Origin: Faecalispora jeddahensis
Lineage (GTDB): Bacteria; Bacillota; Clostridia; Oscillospirales; Acutalibacteraceae
NCBI RefSeq assembly: GCF_000577335.1
Contig: NZ_CBYL010000007.1
Location: forward strand, 47,060-111,059
Direction: 5' to 3'
DNA: 64,000 nucleotides
Shown piece after piece: positions 7,689-16,592 of the stretch. The notes under the pieces were generated by a model. The model was not told the origin of the DNA. It saw nothing but the letters and a program-made list of their open reading frames with translations, and searched no databases. The position numbers and the translations under genes are program-made. Position 1 is the stretch's first letter; each line of letters opens with the position of its first letter.

Positions 7689-8339
7689 ATGAAAGCGAAT
7701 AAAAGAATCCTGTTCCTGGCACAATTTTCTATGCTGTTGGCGATCCAGATCGTTGTATGCTTTACGCCGCTGGGTTCCATCCCGATCGGCCCCATGGTCG
7801 CTACTCTGGCAGGTGTACCGGTCATTATTACTGCCATCATGCTTGGCACAAAGGCCGGCGCGCTGATGGGCTTTTTTACCGGCCTGTTCAGCTTTTTGGT
7901 CATGACCTTCACCCCTCCGTCCCCTGTTGCATTCGTGTTCACGCCCTTTTACAGCATCGGCGAAGCCAAAGGCAACTTCTGGAGCCTTGTCATTTGCTTT
8001 GTGCCCCGTATTCTGATCGGCGTGGTTGCCGGCGTGGTCTTCCAGGCCCTCAGCAGAGCACTGAAGGGTAAGAAAAGCGCCAAGGTCATTCCCTATGCAG
8101 TCAGCGGCGTGCTGGGCAGCATGACAGCCACCATTCTGGTTCTGGGCGGCATCTACGTTTTCTTTGGCCAGGCTTATGCCGCAACCCTTGGGATGAGCTA
8201 TGAACTTCTGCTGGGAGCACTCGGAATTACCGTTGCCACCAATGGTCTTTTGGAAGCCGTGATTTGCGCGATCGCTGCCACCGCGGTATGCTATCCTCTG
8301 CGCAAATACAGCACCTCTGCTCTGACCGAATCAACATAA
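7689..8339 (+). CDS. ECF transporter S component, probably pantothenate (copy 1)
   Basis: A 216-residue membrane substrate-binding component that would work with a shared EcfA/EcfT energising module, not seen here. Seen: about six hydrophobic helices, an N-terminal LAQFSMLLAIQIVVCFTPLG region and a long loop FVFTPFYSIGEAKGN. Pantothenate as substrate is inferred only from the gene directly upstream (pantothenate kinase) and matches the PanT-type arrangement. The ATG at 7689 follows GCAAGGAGGAAAC; an upstream extension in the longer frame is not needed. It was duplicated to give the next S component, which differs by roughly 25 of 216 residues by eye. Confidence 0.8.
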   Translation: MKANKRILFLAQFSMLLAIQIVVCFTPLGSIPIGPMVATLAGVPVIITAIMLGTKAGALMGFFTGLFSFLVMTFTPPSPVAFVFTPFYSIGEAKGNFWSLVICFVPRILIGVVAGVVFQALSRALKGKKSAKVIPYAVSGVLGSMTATILVLGGIYVFFGQAYAATLGMSYELLLGALGITVATNGLLEAVICAIAATAVCYPLRKYSTSALTEST

Positions 8340-8357
8340 TCCACCGTGTGAAAAAAA

Positions 8358-8387
8358 GGCCCTGGGCGGAAAACACCGCCCGGGGCC
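8358..8387 (+). terminator. GC-rich hairpin at the duplication junction
   Basis: GGCCCTGGGCGG/CCGCCCGGGGCC forms a strong stem (8358-8369 and 8376-8387). There is no T-run on this side. The 3' arm runs into the first base of the duplicated coaX fragment, so the junction lies inside the hairpin. Confidence 0.5.
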
Positions 8388-8618
8388 TGCTGTACGGTAC
8401 CGCCGCCATGCTCTGGATAGACTGCTTTGCGGCTTGCCGCGGAATTGCACGTCTCCCAAACCTCGGCCGCCGGTACAATGGCAAATCTGATGATGCAGAA
8501 CTGCGTGAGTCCGTTTATTGTAGGCAAGCATCAGCTGCTCGCCGGTCTGCACCCCGTTTCCAAAAAAACGCAAAAATCCGAAGCTTTTTCCGATCAAAAC
8601 AGGGATGTCCCCTGTTCT
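8384..8618 (+). pseudogene. Duplicated 3' fragment of coaX
   Basis: About 235 bp matching the end of coaX from 7392 on. Shared blocks include GGCCTGCTGTACGGTAC, ATGCAGAACTGCGTGAGTCC and the tail leading to CTTGATAAATCT and GGAGCAGCAGCAAGGAGGAA. The frame is broken by small deletions and no start is present, so it is a relic carried along when the S-component gene was duplicated in tandem. Confidence 0.85.
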
Positions 8619-8675
8619 TGATAAATCTATGTATTGCGCTGCATCCAAGCATTGGAGCAGCAGCAAGGAGGAACT

Positions 8676-9326
8676 ATGAAAACAAACAAAAGAATCCTGT
8701 TTCTGGCTCAATTCTCTATGCTATTGGCAATCCAGATCGTCGTATGCTTTACGCCGCTGGGTTCCATCCCGATCGGCCCCCTGGTTGCCACTCTGGCGGG
8801 TGTACCGGTCATTATTACCGCCATTATGCTTGGCACAAAAGCCGGTGCGCTGATGGGCTTTTTTACCGGCCTGTTCCGATTTCTGGTTGCGACTTTCGCA
8901 CCCACATCCCCAGTTGCGTTCGTGTTCACGCCCTTCTACAGCATCGGCGACGCGAAAGGTAACTTTTGGAGCCTTGTTATCAGCTTTGTGCCCCGCATTC
9001 TGATCGGCGTGGTTGCCGGCGTCGTGTTCCAGGCACTCAAAAAAGCGCTGAAGGGCAGGAAAAGCGCGAAGGTGATCCCTTATGCAGTCAGCGGAATTCT
9101 GGGCAGCCTGACCAACACGGTTCTGGTTCTGAGCGGAATATACGTCTTCTTTGGCCAGGCCTATGCCGCGACCCTTGGAATGAGCTATGAGCTTCTGCTG
9201 GGAGCACTCAGCGTCACTGTTGCCACCAATGGAATTTTAGAAGCCGTCGTCTGCGCGGTTGCCGCCTCCGCAGTGTGCTATCCCCTGCGCAGATACAGCA
9301 CCGCCGCCCTGGCCGAATCAACATAA
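8676..9326 (+). CDS. ECF transporter S component, probably pantothenate (copy 2)
   Basis: 216 residues, co-linear and the same length as the upstream copy, with mostly conservative changes (A/T, M/L, K/R, I/V). Scattered changes occur in loop residues (MTFTPPSP becomes ATFAPTSP; LSRALKGK becomes LKKALKGR). Both copies are intact, so both are probably used; a shift in ligand cannot be excluded. The ATG at 8676 has the same GCAAGGAGGAA ribosome-binding site as copy 1. It is followed by two stem-loops, the second a strong terminator. Confidence 0.8.
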   Translation: MKTNKRILFLAQFSMLLAIQIVVCFTPLGSIPIGPLVATLAGVPVIITAIMLGTKAGALMGFFTGLFRFLVATFAPTSPVAFVFTPFYSIGDAKGNFWSLVISFVPRILIGVVAGVVFQALKKALKGRKSAKVIPYAVSGILGSLTNTVLVLSGIYVFFGQAYAATLGMSYELLLGALSVTVATNGILEAVVCAVAASAVCYPLRRYSTAALAEST

Positions 9327-9381
9327 TTGATGATAAAAAAACAGCCCCGTGCGATTCTTCGCCCGGGGCTTCGTTACAATC

Positions 9382-9414
9382 AAAAAGTCCACCGGCAATG
9401 CCGGTGGACTTTTT
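9382..9414. terminator. Bidirectional terminator between copy 2 and the DUF1540 gene
   Basis: AAAAAGTCCACCGGC-aat-GCCGGTGGACTTTTT, a 15-bp perfect stem with A- and T-runs that serves both convergent genes. Confidence 0.9.
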
Positions 9415-9423
9415 CATCAACGC

Positions 9424-9744
9424 TCAGGACTGATGGAAGGTCAGGCAGCTGGTCTCCCCTTTTTCAGAAGCGCCGCTGCCGCTGATGCAAATGCTGCTGG
9501 CCGCGCAGCTGCCGCCCGCATTATAAGAACAGTTTGTAGCGGTACAGTCGACGGGCATGGACTCATTTGGAATCGAGCCGACCATTGAATTGGAAAACGC
9601 CCCATCCTGCTGGGAAACGTAAGAAGAACAGCAGGTCTGCTCGCTGTTGAAGGCCATCGCTCCCGACACCCTGATATTGGGCAGGCAGCAAAAATTAGCG
9701 GAGTTATTAGCACAGGAATTTACGTGACACTCCAGTTTCGTCAT
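9424..9744 (-). CDS. Cysteine-rich protein with two DUF1540 domains
   Basis: A 106-residue small protein of unknown function; DUF1540 proteins are common in spore-forming clostridia. Seen: two repeats of about 40 residues, each with four cysteines (CHVNSCANNSANFCCLPNIRVSG near the N-terminus is the first, DCTATNC...SCAASSICISG the second). This suggests two small metal- or disulfide-stabilised folds. The ATG at 9744 follows GAGGTG by 9 nt; an earlier in-frame ATG adds five residues without support. It is convergent with the second S-component gene. A spore-coat or metal-binding role would be a guess. Confidence 0.82.
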   Translation of the reverse strand: MTKLECHVNSCANNSANFCCLPNIRVSGAMAFNSEQTCCSSYVSQQDGAFSNSMVGSIPNESMPVDCTATNCSYNAGGSCAASSICISGSGASEKGETSCLTFHQS

Positions 9745-9828
9745 GACGCAACACCTCATTTTGAATTGATGCTGCTAGTATTTGCATGAACGAATTCCTT
9801 ATGCGTTTCAGGCCGCCGAAAAAGCCGC

Positions 9829-11535
9829 TCAATCGTTTTCTTTGATCAAAAAACGGTTTTCCGTCACACTGAAAATCCCGCTGTCTGTCAGGCGGATTTC
9901 GGGAATTACGCACAACGACAAAAAGGAAAGATTTTGAAAAGGATCCAGAGTTTCCGGCACTCCCATGCTCCGGCAAAGCTTTCCCATTTCGTACTGAGCC
10001 GACGCGACATCCAGATCGGCCTGCTCTGTAAACAGGCCCGCCACCGGCAGCGGCAGCACCTGCTGCACTTTGCCGCCGGAGCACACTGCATACCCGCCCT
10101 GGCAGGCGCGCAGCGCATCGATGGCGCAGAGAATGTCCGCATCGTTATCGCCGATTACGATCAGATTGTGAGAGTCGTGGGCGATCGTAGAGGCGATCGC
10201 TCCGTTTTTCAGGCCAAAGCCCTTCACAACGCCTACCCCAAGCTGACCGGAATCGCTGTGGCGCTGTACCACCGCGGCTTTGAGCAGATCGCCCTGCGGC
10301 TGGAACACACCGTTTTCCCCGGGCAGCTCCAGGTATTCCAGGCGGGTGAGAATCTCGCCGGGCACCAGCGTGATCACCGGGAAGTCCTTCTGTGCGGGCA
10401 GAGCCAGCTGACCCGCTGAAAGGGCGGGAATATGCACGCTGTGCGTCAGCTCCGGCCCCGCCATAGGCTGCGGAGTACCGGTGATTTTCTCTGACGCGGG
10501 AACACCGTCCTTATAGACCTGAACGATCCGGAATTCCTCCAGATCATCCACCACCACCAAATCGGCGCGATAGCCCGCGGCGACCGCGCCCAGATCGCGC
10601 AGACCGTAGAAACGGGCCGGCTGAATGGTCGCGCAGCAAATCGCCGTGACCGGGTCAAGCCCCAGGCGGATGGATTTGCGGATGTTATGGTCAATATGAC
10701 CCTGGCGCTTGACATCATCCAGATGCAGATCATCGGTGCAGAACGCGAAGCGGTCAAACGGCAGGCCGTCTTTTAACGCACCGGACACGATCGCTTCCAG
10801 ATTCCGCGCGGCGGAACCTTCCCGAATCTGCACCAGAAATCCGGACTGCACCCGCTCCAGCGCTTCCTCATAGGTGGCGCATTCGTGGTCGGTATGAACC
10901 CCAGCCAGACGGTAGGCCTGCAGCTCATTCCCCCGAACCGACGGCGCGTGGCCGTCGATCACGCCGTGCCGCATCAGCTCGATTTTCTCGAGCAGGTCTG
11001 CTTTTCCGCTCAGCACGCCGGGGCAGTCCATCACTTCGCCAAGACCAAGCACGCGGGGATGACGGCACAGGCGTTCCATCTGAACGGCGTCGTACACAGC
11101 GCCGTTATGTTCCAGACTGTTGATGGGAACGCAGGAGGGCAGCATCAAATAAACGTTGACGGGGACATCCTCGCTCGCGCGAAGCATGTATTCCATTCCC
11201 CGCTCCCCCGCAACGTTGACAATTTCGTGCGGGTCGGCGATCACGGTGGTGGTGCCGTGCGGCAGTATCTGCCGCGAAAACAGGCCGGGCGAGGTCATAG
11301 AGGATTCGATATGTACATGGGCGTCGATCAAACCCGGGCACACATAGCGCCCGGCAAGGTTCACCTCACGCTTTCCGCGGTACTCCCCTACGCCGACGAT
11401 CATGCCCTCCTGAATCGCCACATCTGCGATTCGCACGCGCTTGGAAAACACATCCACCACGTTTGCGTTTTTCAGCACCAGCTCCGGCAGCTCTTTTCCC
11501 AAAGCATACGAAATCCATTCTTTTTTCCATTTCAT
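9829..11535 (-). CDS. ade: Adenine deaminase
   Basis: Converts adenine to hypoxanthine and ammonia in purine salvage. Seen: 568 residues, the usual length. Amidohydrolase metal ligands are in GLIDAHVHIESSM, with a second site in GHAPSVRGNELQAYRLAGVHTDHE and TDDLHLDDVKRQGHIDHNIR. The C-terminal adenine-deaminase domain contains TIAHDSHNLIVIGDND. The ATG at 11535 is taken, nine bases after AGGGGG; a GTG one codon earlier is also possible. No purine riboswitch motif is visible upstream. It lies downstream of htpG on the same strand, separated by a hairpin. Confidence 0.95.
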   Translation of the reverse strand: MKWKKEWISYALGKELPELVLKNANVVDVFSKRVRIADVAIQEGMIVGVGEYRGKREVNLAGRYVCPGLIDAHVHIESSMTSPGLFSRQILPHGTTTVIADPHEIVNVAGERGMEYMLRASEDVPVNVYLMLPSCVPINSLEHNGAVYDAVQMERLCRHPRVLGLGEVMDCPGVLSGKADLLEKIELMRHGVIDGHAPSVRGNELQAYRLAGVHTDHECATYEEALERVQSGFLVQIREGSAARNLEAIVSGALKDGLPFDRFAFCTDDLHLDDVKRQGHIDHNIRKSIRLGLDPVTAICCATIQPARFYGLRDLGAVAAGYRADLVVVDDLEEFRIVQVYKDGVPASEKITGTPQPMAGPELTHSVHIPALSAGQLALPAQKDFPVITLVPGEILTRLEYLELPGENGVFQPQGDLLKAAVVQRHSDSGQLGVGVVKGFGLKNGAIASTIAHDSHNLIVIGDNDADILCAIDALRACQGGYAVCSGGKVQQVLPLPVAGLFTEQADLDVASAQYEMGKLCRSMGVPETLDPFQNLSFLSLCVIPEIRLTDSGIFSVTENRFLIKEND

Positions 11536-11592
11536 CACAGCCTGCCCCCTTTTCCGTTCGCCTGCATTCGTTTTTTATCTGTAAAAGTTTAA

Positions 11593-11632
11593 AATTTTCC
11601 TTCCCCTGCCATTGGCAGAGGAAGGAATTTTA
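11593..11632 (-). terminator. Hairpin between htpG and ade
   Basis: TTTTCCTTCCCCTGCC-att-GGCAGAGGAAGGAATTTT, a long stem with one mismatch. A- and T-rich flanks on both sides make it terminator-like for htpG. Confidence 0.6.
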
Positions 11633-11726
11633 TTTTGTGAGATTCCATTTTCTTTTGCCCATGATAGCACAGACAAACAACTTTGACAAGCTGATTTCCC
11701 AAAAAACGGGAGAGAAAGAAAGGAGA

Positions 11727-13604
11727 TTATTCGGACATCAGGCTGCAGACCTGATTGGAAAACGCTACAGGGTCTTCGATGCTGATGCCCTCGATCAGCA
11801 GGGCCTGCGTATACAGAAGCTGAGCGTATTCCTTGAGCTTGTCCTGATTCGTTTCGTGCAGCTTCTGCAAAACAGCGAACACCGGGTGGGTGGGGTTCAG
11901 CTCGAGCACGCGCTGGGCCTGCACACGCTCGGCGTTCGGCATAGCATTGAGCACCTTTTCCATCTCGAGGGAGATAGCCCCCTCGCTGGAGAGGCAGACC
12001 GGGTGGGATTTGAGACGCTGAGAAACGATGACGGATTTTACCTTGCCGTCAAGCGCATTCTGCAGGAATTCCAGCAGCTCTTTGTACTCTTCCTTCTGTT
12101 GCTCGGCAGCCTTCTTTTCCTCTTCGGTTTCAAGGCCCAGATCGTCAGAGGAGACGTTCTTGAACTCGTGGCCGTCGTAGGCATTCAGGATGCGCAGCGC
12201 AAATTCATCCACCTGATCGGTCAGATACAGCATCTCAAGGCCTTTTTCGCGCAGAAGCTCCGTCTGCGGCAGCTGCTCGATGCGCGCGACGCTCTCGCCG
12301 CTGATGAAATAAATATCCTTCTGATCTTCCTTCATCCGGCCGACATATTCCTTTAAAGTAACCGGCTTTTTCTCGCTGGACGAGTAGAACAGAAGCAGAT
12401 CCTGCAATAAATCCTTATGCTGGCCATAATCGGAATACACGCCGTATTTCAGCTGCAGGCCGAAGCTTGCAAAGAACTTTTCGTAATCCTCGCGGCTGTT
12501 GTTCAGCATCGCTTCCAGCTCGGACTTGATCTTCTTTTCGAGCCGGCTTTCGATCAGCTTAAGCTGACGGTCGTGCTGCAGCATTTCGCGGGATATATTC
12601 AATGACAAGTCCTGAGAATCGACGAGACCGCGCACAAAGCTGAAATAATCCGGCAGCAGGTCGGCGCATTTCTCCATGATCATCACGCCGTTGGAATACA
12701 GCTGGAGTCCCTTCTCGAACTCCTTGGTATAGTAATCGTAGGGAGCCTTGGCCGGGATGAACAAAAGCGCGTTATAGGTAGCGGTTCCCTCCGCGCTGGT
12801 ATGAATGATGCGCAGGGGCGCTTCATAATCGTAGAATTTATCGCGGTAGAACTGCTCGTATTCTTCCTTTGTGATTTCGTTCTTGTTCTTGCGCCACAGC
12901 GGAACCATGCTGTTCAGGGTTTCGTCCTCACGGTAGGTTTCCGTCTCGTTTTCGGCGCCTTCTTTCTGGCGGTGCTTTTCCACCTCCATATGGATGGGGT
13001 AACGGATGTAATCGGAATATTTCTTTACAATGGAGCGAATGCGGTACTGCTCCAGAAACTCATCGACGTTTTCTTCTTCGGTGGTGGGTTTGAGCTCCAA
13101 GACAATCTTTGTGCCGTGGCCCTCTTTCTCGCAGGGCTCGACGGTATAGCCTTCAACACCCTTCGACTGCCAGCGCCAGGCATCTTCGCTGCCATAGGCG
13201 CGGCTGTATACGGTCACGCAGTCGCTGACCATGAACGCGGAATAAAAGCCCACGCCGAACTGGCCGATAATCTCTACGTCATCCTTCTGCTCCATCTGCT
13301 GCTTAAAATTCAGCGAGCCGCTCTTTGCAATGACGCCCAGGTTATTTTCCAGCTCATCCTTCGTCATGCCGCAGCCGTTATCCTCAATGGTAAGGGTACG
13401 CGCCTCTTTGTCCGGCGTGATGCGGATGTAAAAATCGTCGCGGTTCAGGCCCGTGTCGCCGTCCTGCAGGGTTCTGTAATACAGCTTATCAATCGCATCG
13501 CTGGAGTTGGACAAAAGCTCGCGCAAAAAAATTTCGCGGTGCGTGTAAATGGAATGAATCATCAATTCCAGCAATCGTTTTGATTCCGCTTTAAATTGCT
13601 TCAT
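11727..13604 (-). CDS. htpG: Chaperone HtpG (Hsp90 family)
   Basis: An ATP-dependent cytoplasmic chaperone of 625 residues. Seen: GHKL ATPase motifs [22 protein letters not shown] and [15 protein letters not shown]. The middle domain has the conserved [20 protein letters not shown] and [13 protein letters not shown], with an acidic C-terminal dimerisation region. The ATG at 13604 follows GGAAAGGAAAATC; an upstream extension in the longer frame lies in the promoter and operator. A CIRCE element at the start of transcription implies control by HrcA. Monocistronic. Confidence 0.97.
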   Translation of the reverse strand: MKQFKAESKRLLELMIHSIYTHREIFLRELLSNSSDAIDKLYYRTLQDGDTGLNRDDFYIRITPDKEARTLTIEDNGCGMTKDELENNLGVIAKSGSLNFKQQMEQKDDVEIIGQFGVGFYSAFMVSDCVTVYSRAYGSEDAWRWQSKGVEGYTVEPCEKEGHGTKIVLELKPTTEEENVDEFLEQYRIRSIVKKYSDYIRYPIHMEVEKHRQKEGAENETETYREDETLNSMVPLWRKNKNEITKEEYEQFYRDKFYDYEAPLRIIHTSAEGTATYNALLFIPAKAPYDYYTKEFEKGLQLYSNGVMIMEKCADLLPDYFSFVRGLVDSQDLSLNISREMLQHDRQLKLIESRLEKKIKSELEAMLNNSREDYEKFFASFGLQLKYGVYSDYGQHKDLLQDLLLFYSSSEKKPVTLKEYVGRMKEDQKDIYFISGESVARIEQLPQTELLREKGLEMLYLTDQVDEFALRILNAYDGHEFKNVSSDDLGLETEEEKKAAEQQKEEYKELLEFLQNALDGKVKSVIVSQRLKSHPVCLSSEGAISLEMEKVLNAMPNAERVQAQRVLELNPTHPVFAVLQKLHETNQDKLKEYAQLLYTQALLIEGISIEDPVAFSNQVCSLMSE

Positions 13605-13636
13605 AACGATTTTCCTTTCCGTACAAAAAAATAAAT

Positions 13637-13696
13637 TTAGCACTCTGATAGCCAAAGTGCTAAATTTATAGTAATACAAAAACGGACAAAAAACAA
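13637..13696 (-). promoter_or_regulatory. htpG promoter with CIRCE (HrcA) operator
   Basis: TTAGCACTC-N9-AAGTGCTAA (13637-13645 and 13655-13663) matches the CIRCE operator with one change in the second arm. The palindrome extends to 12 bp per arm (AAATTTAGCACT/AGTGCTAAATTT). On the minus strand TTGTTT (13691-13696), a 17-bp spacer and TACTAT (13668-13673) lie just upstream. HrcA would sit over the transcription start. Confidence 0.85.
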
Positions 13697-13712
13697 GTCC
13701 AAAATGTAAATT

Positions 13713-14897
13713 TTACCGCTCGCGCGGGGGCGGCGAATCGTCGTGGTCCACCGTGATGATCGGCTCACACTGCGGCTCCTGCGATTTGATCTTCTCGCTC
13801 AGATATTCCGTCAGCCGCTCGTCGCTCCAGGAAAAGCGGTAGGGCACGACGATGTCGAAAATCACACGGGAGTCTTCGGGCTTCCACACCGCTTGAAAAT
13901 CGTGCATCGTGATTTCATCTGAAACGGCCCGCAGACTTTCTTCCACATAGATTTTCAGCCGGTTGGCCCTCTCATCGCCCGTTACCACCGGGTCGAGATG
14001 AATCACCAGGTGAATGTTGCTGTCGGTGAGAAAATCGCGCTCGATCCGGTCAATGATCTCGTGGCTTTCCACAATATTGCGGTCGGCGCACATTTCGCAG
14101 TGAACCGAGGCAAAGCAGCGATCCGGCCCATAGTTGTGAATGTTCAGATCGTGCAGGCCGATGATGCCGGGGTAAGACAGAATCCTGCGGTAAATGTCGT
14201 CGACCATCTCTTTGCTGGGAGCAAGGCCGAGCAGGGGATTCGCTGTTTCGATCACCAGGCGGAAGCCGGCGACCAAAATGAATACCGCAACGCCAAGGCC
14301 GAGCCAGCCGTCGAGCTGCCAGCCAGTAAAATACGAAATCAAAAGACCGATCAGAACCGCGCCGGTAGAAAGCGCGTCGTTGCGGCTGTCTTGAGAGCTG
14401 GCAAGCAGCGCGGTGGAATCGATGGTACGGCTGATCTTGCGGTAAAACAGGCCCTGCCATACCTTGAGCAGCACCGACGCGATGAGCGCAATCAGCAGCG
14501 CCGTGCCGAATTCCGTGGGACGCGGGTCCAGAATTTTGCCGACAGACGTCTGCGCAAGCTGAAAGCCCACCATCACGACCAGAAAGGAAACCACCATGCC
14601 CGCAATGTATTCGATCCGCGCATGACCATAGGGATGCTCGGCATCCGCAGGCTTTGCGGAAAGGTGGAACCCGAACAGGGTCACCAGAGAAGAAGCAGAA
14701 TCCGTCAGGTTGTTGAACGCATCCGCCATAATCGCGATACTGTGAAATACAAGCCCCGTAAGCAGCTTAATGAAAAACAGCACCAGGTTGGTCGCAACCC
14801 CGACCCATCCGGCCAGCTTGCCATACCGTTCCCGCAACTGGGATTGATTTCCGTTTTCCGGATCGCGGAGAAACAGACGGATCAGCAGCTTTGTCAT
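13713..14897 (-). CDS. Cation diffusion facilitator family metal exporter
   Basis: A 394-residue membrane transporter, probably exporting Zn2+, Mn2+ or Fe2+ in exchange for protons. Seen: six hydrophobic helices and the metal-site motif MADAFNNLTDSASS in helix 2. HPYGHARIEYI lies between helices 2 and 3 and a second metal site (SSQDSRNDALSTG) in helix 5. The cytoplasmic domain (HDLNIHNYGPDRCFASVHCE) is followed by a longer tail than usual, ending in a proline- and arginine-rich segment. The ATG at 14897 follows AAAGGGGCC; TTG at 14900 is possible. Metal specificity cannot be read. A REP-like palindrome lies 55 bp upstream. Confidence 0.9.
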   Translation of the reverse strand: MTKLLIRLFLRDPENGNQSQLRERYGKLAGWVGVATNLVLFFIKLLTGLVFHSIAIMADAFNNLTDSASSLVTLFGFHLSAKPADAEHPYGHARIEYIAGMVVSFLVVMVGFQLAQTSVGKILDPRPTEFGTALLIALIASVLLKVWQGLFYRKISRTIDSTALLASSQDSRNDALSTGAVLIGLLISYFTGWQLDGWLGLGVAVFILVAGFRLVIETANPLLGLAPSKEMVDDIYRRILSYPGIIGLHDLNIHNYGPDRCFASVHCEMCADRNIVESHEIIDRIERDFLTDSNIHLVIHLDPVVTGDERANRLKIYVEESLRAVSDEITMHDFQAVWKPEDSRVIFDIVVPYRFSWSDERLTEYLSEKIKSQEPQCEPIITVDHDDSPPPRER

Positions 14898-14951
14898 CAA
14901 AAGGCCCCTTTCCTTTGTGCTTTAAGAAATTGACTTTACAATAGTATGAGC

Positions 14952-14986
14952 AGTATCTTCCCCCGCCTGCGGCGGGGGAAGATACT
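14952..14986 (-). repeat. REP-like palindrome, copy a (perfect)
   Basis: A 16-bp perfect stem AGTATCTTCCCCCGCC/GGCGGGGGAAGATACT with a TGC loop, followed on the + side by GACAACATTTT. It lies 55 bp 5' of the CDF start codon and 10 bp after the fumarase-like gene. No T-run is present on the minus side, so it is not an ordinary terminator. Confidence 0.75.
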
Positions 14987-14995
14987 GACAACATT

Positions 14996-15529
14996 TTATA
15001 TTCCTGAGAACAGGCTGTTCCCCTTGGAGTCGATCGCCACCACCAGTGGCAGATCGCACAGCTCCAGCCGTTTGACGGATTCACAGCCCAGATCGTCGAA
15101 CGCCACCACCTGCAGCGACTGCACACACTGGGCGGCCAGCGCTCCGGCGCCGCCGATGGCGCACAGATAAAGCGCCCCGTTGCGGCGGATGGCATCGACG
15201 ACCTCCTGCGAGCGGTTCCCTTTGCCGACCATCGCGGCAAGACCCATGTCGAGCAGGCGCGGCGCAAACGGGTCCATCCGGCCCGAGGTGGTCGGCCCGC
15301 AGGAGCCGATCGCCATACCCTCCGGCGTGGGGGTGGGGCCGGCATAGTAAATCACAGCGCCCTCCATCGAAAACGGCAGAGGTTCGCCCTCCTCCATCAG
15401 CGCAAAAATCCGCTTGTGCGCGGCGTCACGCGCCGTATATACCGTGCCGGAAAGCAAAACCTGATCCCCGGCCTTTAAATTCTTCGCCTGTTCCTTGAAG
15501 TCCTTTGTATTCAGCCTGATTTTTTCCAA
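14996..15529 (-). CDS. Fe-S type hydro-lyase beta subunit (fumarase/tartrate dehydratase family), no partner seen
   Basis: A 177-residue protein of the fumarate hydratase C-terminal (beta) family, which with an Fe-S alpha subunit hydrates fumarate to malate or dehydrates tartrate. Seen: the conserved YYAGPTPTPEGMAIGSCGPTTSGRMD and GKGNRSQEVVDAI segments, and GAGALAAQCVQ. The start is TTG, 9 nt after AAGGAG. Alpha and beta genes are normally adjacent with alpha first, but here the preceding gene is a divergent HAD phosphatase. The alpha subunit is therefore elsewhere or missing. It is flanked on both sides by REP-like palindromes. Confidence 0.88.
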   Translation of the reverse strand: MEKIRLNTKDFKEQAKNLKAGDQVLLSGTVYTARDAAHKRIFALMEEGEPLPFSMEGAVIYYAGPTPTPEGMAIGSCGPTTSGRMDPFAPRLLDMGLAAMVGKGNRSQEVVDAIRRNGALYLCAIGGAGALAAQCVQSLQVVAFDDLGCESVKRLELCDLPLVVAIDSKGNSLFSGI

Positions 15530-15590
15530 AACAACTCTCTCCTTCTCTATGATGACCCATTCCCGTTACAATAAGTTTTACTGATAGATC

Positions 15591-15622
15591 TCTTTTTCCT
15601 CCGCACGAGGCGTGGGAGAAGA
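15591..15622 (-). repeat. REP-like palindrome, copy b (degenerate)
   Basis: TCTTTTTCCTCCGC-acgag-GCGTGGGAGAAGA, an imperfect stem followed by CAACCGTTTT. It lies about 60 bp 5' of the fumarase-like gene. It belongs to the same family as copies a and c-f by the TCTTTnCC..GGGnAAGA arms and the CARCYGTTTT flank. Confidence 0.5.
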
Positions 15623-15842
15623 CAACCGTTTTATTCAAGTAAACGCATCTGTCTGCGAAAGCACATTCTACGCCAAAGATACGGCAATTATTTTCTGATT
15701 TTTTGCGAATACGCCGAATTTGCGAAAGTGGTTTGTTTCCGAAATAAAATGCGGTATAATGACTGTATAAAGCCGCGAATCCGGCGGCACCTTCACATGC
15801 AGGCATTCTGCATCATTTCACACAACAGAAAGGACTGCAAGC

Positions 15843-16487
15843 ATGGCAACACCAGAAAAACTGATTGTTTTTGATTTGGACGGCACTCTCCACCGCACCG
15901 ACGCTTTCGCCGTGAAAATTCACCAGATCGTGCAGGGAGAAATGAAATACCCTGTACAGACACCGGATGAAATTCGGAGCACGTTCGGTATGCCCTCAAA
16001 GGAATATATGCCCCTCCTTCTGCCCGGCTCTGACGAAGAGGCGCAAAAACGCTATGGAAGGCGGGTAGTCGAGCTGGAAGATGAATATCTGCATCTGGCC
16101 GAAGCCTACGACGGAAGTGCAGAGATGCTCGAGCAGCTCCGCGGGGACGGATGGGTGACAGCGGTATGCTCGAATTCTTCCGTGCGGTATATCAGCGCTG
16201 TGCTGAAAGCCATTCACCTGGATGAGCTGATTGACGAAATTCAGCCGCTGGAAGCGAATTCGCGCGGAAAGGACGAAAGCCTTGCCTGTCTGTTGGAACG
16301 CGTGCAGCCCCAAAAGGCGCTGATGGTAGGCGACACCATCTTTGATCTGGACGCCGCCCGCAAAAACGACCTTCCGTTCATCGGCTGCCTTTATGGCTTC
16401 CGGCCCACAGAAATGGCCGCGGCCGACCGAAAGGTAGCCCTTGTGTCCGAAATCCCGGCCGCAGCGCAGGAGCTGCTGTTTTCCTGA
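15843..16487 (+). CDS. HAD family hydrolase (phosphoglycolate-phosphatase-like)
   Basis: A 214-residue soluble phosphatase with an aspartyl-phosphate mechanism. Seen: motif I VFDLDGTLHRTD (nucleophile Asp10 or so), a helical cap region with the SKEYMPLLLPG segment, motif II AVCSNSS, motif III Lys in QPQKALMVGDTIFDLDAA with the acid pair of motif IV. It resembles the Gph/PGP group, but the substrate is open. GAAAGGACTGCAAGC precedes the ATG. It stands alone, followed by a terminator, with a convergent CorA-type gene beyond. Confidence 0.88.
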   Translation: MATPEKLIVFDLDGTLHRTDAFAVKIHQIVQGEMKYPVQTPDEIRSTFGMPSKEYMPLLLPGSDEEAQKRYGRRVVELEDEYLHLAEAYDGSAEMLEQLRGDGWVTAVCSNSSVRYISAVLKAIHLDELIDEIQPLEANSRGKDESLACLLERVQPQKALMVGDTIFDLDAARKNDLPFIGCLYGFRPTEMAAADRKVALVSEIPAAAQELLFS

Positions 16488-16537
16488 GCCGCCGGCCATC
16501 GCGGTTCTGATATCTGAATACCTGATACTATACAAAG

Positions 16538-16564
16538 GGGAGCCGAAATCGGCTCCCTTCTTTT
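16538..16564. terminator. Terminator after the HAD gene
   Basis: GGGAGCCGA-aa-TCGGCTCCC (16538-16557) followed by TTCTTTTG. It lies between convergent genes. Confidence 0.85.
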
Positions 16565-16592
16565 GTGCTGCCGGGAACACTCCGCGCGGCAA

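Noticed and set aside
11536..11640. Purine riboswitch before adenine deaminase
   Set aside because: No conserved three-way-junction core (TATA, GnnTCTAC, CCGnAAA elements) is present; only a terminator-like hairpin.
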